Assembly: GCF_029893805.1 (NCBI RefSeq)
Contig: NZ_JARXYP010000002.1
Span: forward strand, 1,798,001-1,862,000
Length of the DNA stretch: 64,000 bases
Direction of reading: 5' to 3'
From: Streptomyces sp. SAI-135
GTDB taxonomy: Bacteria > Actinomycetota > Actinomycetes > Streptomycetales > Streptomycetaceae
Within the stretch, counting starts at the first letter, position 1. Every line of letters begins with the position of its first letter. Positions 58,927-64,000 of the stretch are shown one piece after another. The notes beneath the pieces are model-generated. The model made no database searches. It saw nothing but the letters and a program-made list of their open reading frames with translations, and was not told the origin of the DNA. The position numbers were made by a program, and so were the translations under genes.

Positions 58927-61089
58927 ATGCGCAGTCATCAGCCCGACGGCACCGAGGTGAACGGCAATCTCCCGCTGACGCTCGACGGCTTCGTGGGCCG
59001 GCACGCGGAACTCCCGGCGCTGGCGCGGGCACTCGACACCTCGCGGCTGGTGACGCTGACGGGTCCGGGCGGCATCGGCAAGTCACGGCTCGCGGCCCGG
59101 GTGGCGGGCGGCCGGTGCGGACGGCCCGACGGGGTGTGGCACGTCGAGTTGGCCGCCGTACGCGATCCGGAGTTCGTCGACTACGCCGTCATGGAGGCGC
59201 TGGGGCTGACGGACCACACCACCCGGTCACCGCGCGAGACGCTCCTGGCCCATCTGGCAGGGCGTCAACTCCTGCTGGTCCTGGACGGTTTCGAGCACCT
59301 GGTGGACACGTGCGCGGCCCTGGTCGTCGACCTGCTGGGCCGGCTGCCGGACCTGGCCGTCCTGGCCGTGGGACGCCGGCCGCTGGCGGTCGCCGGCGAG
59401 CAGCTCTTCGCGCTGGGCCCGCTGGACGAGGACGAGGCCGTGGAACTGTTCGCGGAGCGGGCCGGACGTCAGGGGGTGAGGGTCGGCGACGATCCGCACG
59501 TACGGGAGCTGTGCCGGCGCCTGGACGGCATTCCGCTGGCGATCGAACTGGCCGCGGGCCGACTGGGGGCCCTGTCCCCCGGGCAGTTGCTGGAGCGGCT
59601 CGACGACCGGTTCCGGCTGCTGACGGGCGGCGGCCGGGACACCCCGCCCCGCCATCGGACGCTGCGCACGGCGATCGGCTGGAGCCATGAACTGTGCACG
59701 CCCGAGGAGCGGTTGCTGTGGTCCCGGCTCTCGGTGTTCGCGGGGCAGTTCGACCTGGAGGCAGCGGAGTACGTGTGCAGCGGCGGCGGACTGCACTGCG
59801 ACGACGTCCTGGACGTCCTGTCCGCGCTGCTCGCCCAGTCGGTGGTGGCCCGCGAGGAGACGGCGACCGGTGTGCGCTACCGGATGCTCGACACGGTCCG
59901 GGCCTACGGCGCCGAGTGGCTGGAGGCGACGGGGGACGCGGTCCGGCTGCGCAGACGGCACCGGGACTGGTACGTGGGCCTGGCGACCTGGTGCGAGCTG
60001 GACTGGTTCTCGCCGCGCCAGAACGAGGTGGCCGCGCGGATCGAGGCCGAGCTGCCGAACCTGCGCTGCGCCCTGGAGTACTGCCTGACCGAGCCGGACG
60101 GGGCGGAGCTGGCCCGGCATCTGGCGGGCTGCCTCTGGTTCTGCTGGGTCGGCTGCGGCCGGCTCTCCGAGGGGCGGCACTGGCTGGAGCGCAGTGTCGA
60201 ACTGGAGCCGGGCCATGAGCACACCCGGCTGAAGGCACTGTGGGTCCTCGGCTATGTGGCGATCCTCCAGGGGGACACCGTGGCGGCGGTGGCCGCGCTG
60301 CACGAGTGCCGAGAGGAGGCGGAACGGTCGGGGAACGCGACGGCCTGGGCGTACGCCGAGCACCGCACCGGCTGTCTGGCGCTCGTCTCGGACGACATGC
60401 CCCGGGCGGAGCGGCTGCTGCGCTCGTCGCTGGAGCGCTACCAGGAGATCGGCGAGCTCAACAGCAACGTGCTGATGGCCCAGGTCGAGCTGGCGATGGC
60501 CCGTGCCTTCCTGGGCGATCTGCCGGACGCGGTACGGCTGTGCGAGGACGTGCGCCAGGTGTGCGAGGACCACGGTGAGCGGTGGGCGCGGTCGTACGCG
60601 CTGTACGTCCTGGCGTACGCGGCCTGGGGCGAGGGGGACACGGCACGCGCGCGTGAGCTGCTCACCGACTGTCTGACCTGCGCGCACGCCTTCCACGACC
60701 TGCTGGGCTCGGTGCTGTCGATCGAGCTCCTCGCCCTGGTCACGGTGACCCGGGGCGACGCGGCCGAGGCGGCCGTGCTCCAGGGCGCAGCGGCCTCGCT
60801 GTGGCCGTCGGTGGGTCTGCCGCTGTTCGGTTCGGCCTACTACAACGCCCCGCACGAGCTGTGCGAGGCGACGGTCCGGGACCGGCTGGGCGACGAGCGG
60901 TACGAGGAGTGCGTACGGCAGGGCCGGGCGCTGGGGCGGGAGGCGGCGGTGGCCCGGGCGCTGGGCCGCGCCCGTCCGCTCGACGGGCTGCCGGCGCCGC
61001 GGGGTTCCGCGCGGCACACGGAAGTGACCCCGGGCATGCAGCAGCCCGCCGCCTCGCCCACCCGGAAGGGCGGGGAGACGGCGGGCTGA
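58927..61089 (+). CDS. STAND-type NB-ARC/TPR ATPase
   Basis: 720-aa signal-transduction ATPase. P-loop LTGPGGIGKSRLAARVAGG, Walker B LLLVLDGFEHL, the sensor region GRRPLAVAGEQLF and the GIPLAIELAAGRL motif form an NB-ARC module at residues 25-290. A winged helix and a long helical TPR-type region follow. It resembles the ATPase half of AfsR-type regulators but lacks both an N-terminal SARP domain and a C-terminal LuxR HTH, so it has no visible output domain. No ribosome site precedes the ATG. Divergent from the alaS operon. Confidence 0.85.
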   Translation: MRSHQPDGTEVNGNLPLTLDGFVGRHAELPALARALDTSRLVTLTGPGGIGKSRLAARVAGGRCGRPDGVWHVELAAVRDPEFVDYAVMEALGLTDHTTRSPRETLLAHLAGRQLLLVLDGFEHLVDTCAALVVDLLGRLPDLAVLAVGRRPLAVAGEQLFALGPLDEDEAVELFAERAGRQGVRVGDDPHVRELCRRLDGIPLAIELAAGRLGALSPGQLLERLDDRFRLLTGGGRDTPPRHRTLRTAIGWSHELCTPEERLLWSRLSVFAGQFDLEAAEYVCSGGGLHCDDVLDVLSALLAQSVVAREETATGVRYRMLDTVRAYGAEWLEATGDAVRLRRRHRDWYVGLATWCELDWFSPRQNEVAARIEAELPNLRCALEYCLTEPDGAELARHLAGCLWFCWVGCGRLSEGRHWLERSVELEPGHEHTRLKALWVLGYVAILQGDTVAAVAALHECREEAERSGNATAWAYAEHRTGCLALVSDDMPRAERLLRSSLERYQEIGELNSNVLMAQVELAMARAFLGDLPDAVRLCEDVRQVCEDHGERWARSYALYVLAYAAWGEGDTARARELLTDCLTCAHAFHDLLGSVLSIELLALVTVTRGDAAEAAVLQGAAASLWPSVGLPLFGSAYYNAPHELCEATVRDRLGDERYEECVRQGRALGREAAVARALGRARPLDGLPAPRGSARHTEVTPGMQQPAASPTRKGGETAG
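61042..61088. terminator. bidirectional terminator inside the STAND gene 3' end
   Basis: CAGCCCGCCG (61042-61051) pairs with CGGCGGGCTG (61079-61088), with an inner CGCCC/GGGCG stem (61055-61059, 61068-61072). It ends one base before the STAND stop's last base and lies 32 nt past the convergent rpsD stop. Confidence 0.6.
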
Positions 61090-61119
61090 GGTGGTGCGGG
61101 TGCTACGGCCTGCCGTTGA

Positions 61120-61734
61120 TCAGCGGGCGTAGTACTCGACGACGAGCTGCTCGTCGCAGATCACCGGGATCTCCTTGCGGTTCGGCTCACGGTCCAGGCG
61201 GAACGCCAGGGCCTTGAGGTTCACCTGGAGGTAGCGCGGGGTCTCGCCCTCGGGGGCGAAGCCGCCCTCACGGGCGATCGAGAAGAGGGTCTTCTCGCGG
61301 CTGCGCTCGCGGACCATCACGACGTCGTCGGGACGGACGCGGAAGGACGGCTTGTCGACCTTCTGACCGTTGACCTCGATGTGGCCGTGGACGACCATCT
61401 GGCGGGCCTGGTAGATCGTGCGGGCGATGCCCGAACGCAGGACCAGCGCGTCGAGACGACGCTCGAGCTCGATGATCAGGGCCTCACCGGTCTTGCCCTG
61501 AACCTTGGAGGCACGCTCGTAGGCGCGGACGAGCTGGCGCTCGGACACGTCGTACTGCGCACGCAGACGCTGCTTCTCGAGCAGACGGACCTTGTAGTCC
61601 GAGTTCTGCTTGCGGCCACGGCCGTGCTCACCCGGGGGGTAGGGACGGGCCTCGAAGTACTTGACGGCCTTCGGGGTCAGCGCGATGCCGAGGGCACGCG
61701 ACTTCTTGACCTTGGGGCGGGACTGGTTCGCCAC
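61120..61734 (-). CDS. rpsD: 30S ribosomal protein S4
   Basis: 204-aa primary 16S rRNA-binding protein. It has no cysteines, so it is the zinc-free form. [20 protein letters not shown], the S4 RNA-binding fold [20 protein letters not shown] and the C-terminal [14 protein letters not shown] are diagnostic. Encoded alone, away from the rpsM-rpsK-rpoA cluster, as usual in Streptomyces. A 295-nt upstream gap holds a two-tier hairpin that could be a leader. Confidence 0.97.
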   Translation of the reverse strand: MANQSRPKVKKSRALGIALTPKAVKYFEARPYPPGEHGRGRKQNSDYKVRLLEKQRLRAQYDVSERQLVRAYERASKVQGKTGEALIIELERRLDALVLRSGIARTIYQARQMVVHGHIEVNGQKVDKPSFRVRPDDVVMVRERSREKTLFSIAREGGFAPEGETPRYLQVNLKALAFRLDREPNRKEIPVICDEQLVVEYYAR

Positions 61735-61873
61735 GATCTCTCATCTCTTGGTGTTCGGCTCGTCAGAGTTATGGGAGGTCGCATCCGCAGCCGGGGAAAC
61801 CCGCGAGGTCCTGGATCGGACCCGTTGGGCAGCCGCTCCCCTGGTCTGGGCACATACGTGCAGCACGCGAGTG

Positions 61874-61914
61874 GCCCACCGACCGGTCTCACCCTGGGGT
61901 GAGTGGTGGTGGGC
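61874..61914 (-). promoter_or_regulatory. two-tier hairpin upstream of rpsD
   Basis: Outer arms GCCCACC/GGTGGGC (61874-61880, 61908-61914) and inner arms CTCACCC/GGGTGAG (61888-61894, 61897-61903). 140 nt before rpsD and 116 nt after rarA. It may be the rarA terminator or part of an S4-binding leader. Confidence 0.4.
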
Positions 61915-62029
61915 TGCCCGCGACACCTTTCGAACGGTGCGCGACGCTCCTGGAACCCACAGGGGTTCCGGCTGACCGTCCCGTTCTGACTGCACGGGAC
62001 ACAGCACTTCGAGGGATTCTACAGGGTGC

Positions 62030-63385
62030 TCAGGACCGCTTGCGACCGAGGTGCTTGCGGGTCCACTCCACGGCGTCCGCGTACCGGGCCTCGGCGCCGT
62101 GGCGGGTGGGTTCGTAGTACTCGCGGTCCTTGATGGCGTCCGGGGCGTACTGCTGCTCGGCGATGCCCTCGGGCAGGTCGTGGGGGTAGACGTACCCCTG
62201 CGCGTGGCCGAGTTTGGCGGCGCCCTTGTAGTGCCCGTCGCGCAGGTGCGGCGGCACCGGTCCGGCCAGCCCCTTGCGTACGTCCTCCATGGCCGCGCCG
62301 ATCGCCGTGGTCGCGGCGTTGGACTTCGGGGCGAGGGCGAGGGCGATGGTGGCGTGGCTCAGGGTCAGCGCGGCCTCCGGGAAGCCGATCATGGCGACGG
62401 CCTGGGCGGCGGCCACGGCTGTGGGCAGGGCGTTCGGGTCGGCGAGGCCGATGTCCTCGCTGGCGGAGATCATCAGGCGGCGGGCGATGAAGCGGGGGTC
62501 CTCGCCGGCCTCGATCATGCGGGCCAGGTAGTGCAGGGCCGCGTCCACGTCGGAGCCCCTGATGGACTTGATGAGGGCGCTGGCCACGTCGTAGTGCTGG
62601 TCGCCGTCGCGGTCGTACTTCACGGCCGCGCGGTCGACCGTCTCCTCCAGCGTGGTGAGGGAGATCTCCGGCTCGCCCTTGTCGAGGGCGGCCCCGGCGG
62701 CGGCCTCCAGGGCGGTCAGGGCGCGGCGGGCGTCACCGCCGGCGATCCGCAGGAGGTGGTCCTCGGTGTCCTCGGGGAGGGCGACGGCGTCCTTCAGGCC
62801 CCGCTCGTCGCTCAGCGCCCGCTTCAGGAGCCCTCGCAGGTCGTCGTCCGTGAGGGGTTCGAGGGTCAGCAGCAGGGAACGGGACAGCAGCGGGGAGATG
62901 ACCGAGAAGTAGGGGTTCTCGGTGGTCGCCGCGATCAGGGTCACCCAGCGGTTCTCGACCGCGGGGAGCAGGGAGTCCTGCTGGGCCTTGCTGAAGCGGT
63001 GGATCTCGTCGAGGAAGAGGACGGTCTCCTTGCCGAAGCCTCCGGTGGCGCGGCGGGCGCCCTCGATGACCGCGCGGACCTCCTTGACGCCGGCGGTGAT
63101 CGCGGAGAGCTCCACGAAACGCTTGTTCGTCGCCTTGGAGACGACGTACGCCAGGGTCGTCTTGCCGGTGCCGGGCGGGCCCCAGAGAATCACCGAGGAG
63201 GGCCCGGCGGGACCGCCGCTGCCCTCGCCGACCAGCCGGCGCAGGGGTGATCCCGGCTTGAGCAGGTGCTGCTGGCCCACCACCTCGTCGAGGGTGCGCG
63301 GGCGCATCCGGACCGCCAGGGGGCTGCCGGCCGGGTCCTTCTCCTGGCGCTCTTCCGCCGCGGCGGTGAACAGATCGGGCTCCAC
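62030..63385 (-). CDS. rarA: replication-associated recombination protein A (RarA/MgsA)
   Basis: 451-aa clamp-loader-like AAA+ ATPase acting at stalled forks. Walker [21 protein letters not shown], Walker [21 protein letters not shown], sensor 1 [11 protein letters not shown] and the C-terminal tetramerisation domain ([20 protein letters not shown]). GTG at 63385 (starting MEPDLF, the usual family start) is chosen; TTG at 63391 is the alternative. No ribosome site is visible, so it may be leaderless. Confidence 0.94.
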   Translation of the reverse strand: MEPDLFTAAAEERQEKDPAGSPLAVRMRPRTLDEVVGQQHLLKPGSPLRRLVGEGSGGPAGPSSVILWGPPGTGKTTLAYVVSKATNKRFVELSAITAGVKEVRAVIEGARRATGGFGKETVLFLDEIHRFSKAQQDSLLPAVENRWVTLIAATTENPYFSVISPLLSRSLLLTLEPLTDDDLRGLLKRALSDERGLKDAVALPEDTEDHLLRIAGGDARRALTALEAAAGAALDKGEPEISLTTLEETVDRAAVKYDRDGDQHYDVASALIKSIRGSDVDAALHYLARMIEAGEDPRFIARRLMISASEDIGLADPNALPTAVAAAQAVAMIGFPEAALTLSHATIALALAPKSNAATTAIGAAMEDVRKGLAGPVPPHLRDGHYKGAAKLGHAQGYVYPHDLPEGIAEQQYAPDAIKDREYYEPTRHGAEARYADAVEWTRKHLGRKRS

Positions 63386-63427
63386 GTTCAAAACCCTATG
63401 TCACCGCACTGACAACGCACCGGGGCC

Positions 63428-64000
63428 TCAGGCCCAGAGGCTGGAACCCCAGCGGGTCAGGATCAGCATCGCGATGATGCCGCAGTGCGTGACCGGCAGG
63501 ACCCAGGTGAACTCGGCGAGGAAGCGCTTGAGCCAGCCCGGGGACGGCAGGAAGGCGTTGCGGACGTTGAAGGAGGTCACGTACCAGAACATGGTGATCG
63601 TGGCGACCCAGGCCAGCGAGCACCACAGGCACAGCGCGTTGATCCGGTACAGCGACTGGAACTGCAGCCAGGTGACGAAGCACACGCCGAAGAGCGTGCC
63701 GAAGTTGAAGGTGAGCCAATACCAGCGCGGGAAGGTGGCGCGGGCCAGCAGGCTCATGCCGACGCAGATGACGATGCCGTAGGCGACCAGACCGAGCATC
63801 GGGTTGGGGAACCCGAAGGCGGCGGCCTGCTTGCTCTCCATGACGCTGCCGCAGGAGACGATCGGGTTGAGGGAGCAGCTCGGCGTGAACGTCTTGCCGC
63901 TGACCTTCCCCTCGAGGATCTTGAACTTGTCGATCGTGATGACCCACGCGGCGAGCAGTCCGGCGGCACCGGTGATCACCATCAGCAACGCGAAGGCACG
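63428..64000 (-). CDS. vitamin K epoxide reductase family protein, C-terminal part
   Basis: Membrane thiol oxidoreductase; the 5' end lies beyond the right edge. Four to five helices are visible. The active CxxC is LCLWCSL, the loop cysteines are in [14 protein letters not shown], and the quinone-side Ser/Asn lie between them. Bacterial VKOR homologues re-oxidise DsbA-like proteins with menaquinone, so it probably drives extracytoplasmic disulfide formation. 36 nt separate its stop from rarA on the same strand. Confidence 0.92.
   Translation of the reverse strand, partial: RAFALLMVITGAAGLLAAWVITIDKFKILEGKVSGKTFTPSCSLNPIVSCGSVMESKQAAAFGFPNPMLGLVAYGIVICVGMSLLARATFPRWYWLTFNFGTLFGVCFVTWLQFQSLYRINALCLWCSLAWVATITMFWYVTSFNVRNAFLPSPGWLKRFLAEFTWVLPVTHCGIIAMLILTRWGSSLWA

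Overview
The window is chromosomal DNA from a Streptomyces. GC content is very high, GTG and TTG starts are frequent, and it carries the actinobacterial signature genes bldD and sIHF. It has a metK-coaBC-rpoZ-gmk-sIHF-pyr-bldD-nusB-efp-aro-alaS-rpsD-rarA backbone that I recognise from Streptomyces core chromosomes. The species cannot be fixed from sequence alone. I saw no tRNA, rRNA, insertion sequence, prophage or CRISPR array.

Bases 1-24,500 are a patchwork of metabolic and regulatory genes. They begin with the 5' part of a secreted GH6 cellulase, a DUF5995 protein and an F420-type LLM oxidoreductase. Next comes a two-gene operon that closely resembles Pseudomonas lysine 2-monooxygenase and 5-aminovaleramidase (davB/davA), then an MFS transporter with a tandem-repeat tail. 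A five-gene ABC importer operon follows, ending in an unusual fusion of a HAD phosphatase and an EEP phosphodiesterase-like domain; a divergent GntR/HutC regulator and a clear palindromic operator face it. Then come a DUF2867 protein, an Lrp regulator with an APC permease, GuaB1 (GMP reductase type), a lipoprotein Sa/barnase-type RNase with its barstar, a SorC regulator, rpe, an MMPL exporter, rsmB and fmt.

Bases 24,700-42,800 are housekeeping. They hold an HTH protein, a helicase-defective priA, metK, coaBC, rpoZ, gmk and sIHF. The pyrimidine cluster is transcribed leftward in the order pyrR-pyrB-pyrC-(PH-like membrane protein)-carA-carB-pyrD-pyrF, mostly with overlapping or closely spaced genes, and hairpins sit between pyrR/pyrB and between carB/pyrD. 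The developmental master regulator bldD is divergent from pyrR, and its promoter carries a palindromic self-binding site.

Bases 42,900-64,000 hold nusB and efp, an aminopeptidase-P homologue whose metal ligands are substituted, and a P-loop protein. The leftward shikimate/cell-wall/translation series follows: two small membrane proteins, alaS, ruvX, mltG (with a long Gln/Tyr-rich cytoplasmic tail), aroE, aroC, aroK and aroB. A Tat-exported molybdenum hydroxylase pair is inserted between aroE and aroC. A STAND/TPR ATPase with a probable leaderless promoter is transcribed divergently. The window ends with rpsD, rarA and the 3' part of a VKOR-family thiol oxidoreductase gene.

The best candidates for undescribed biology are the HAD-EEP fusion operon with its operator, the substituted-ligand M24 protein next to efp, the DavAB-like lysine pathway, and the surface RNase/barstar pair.
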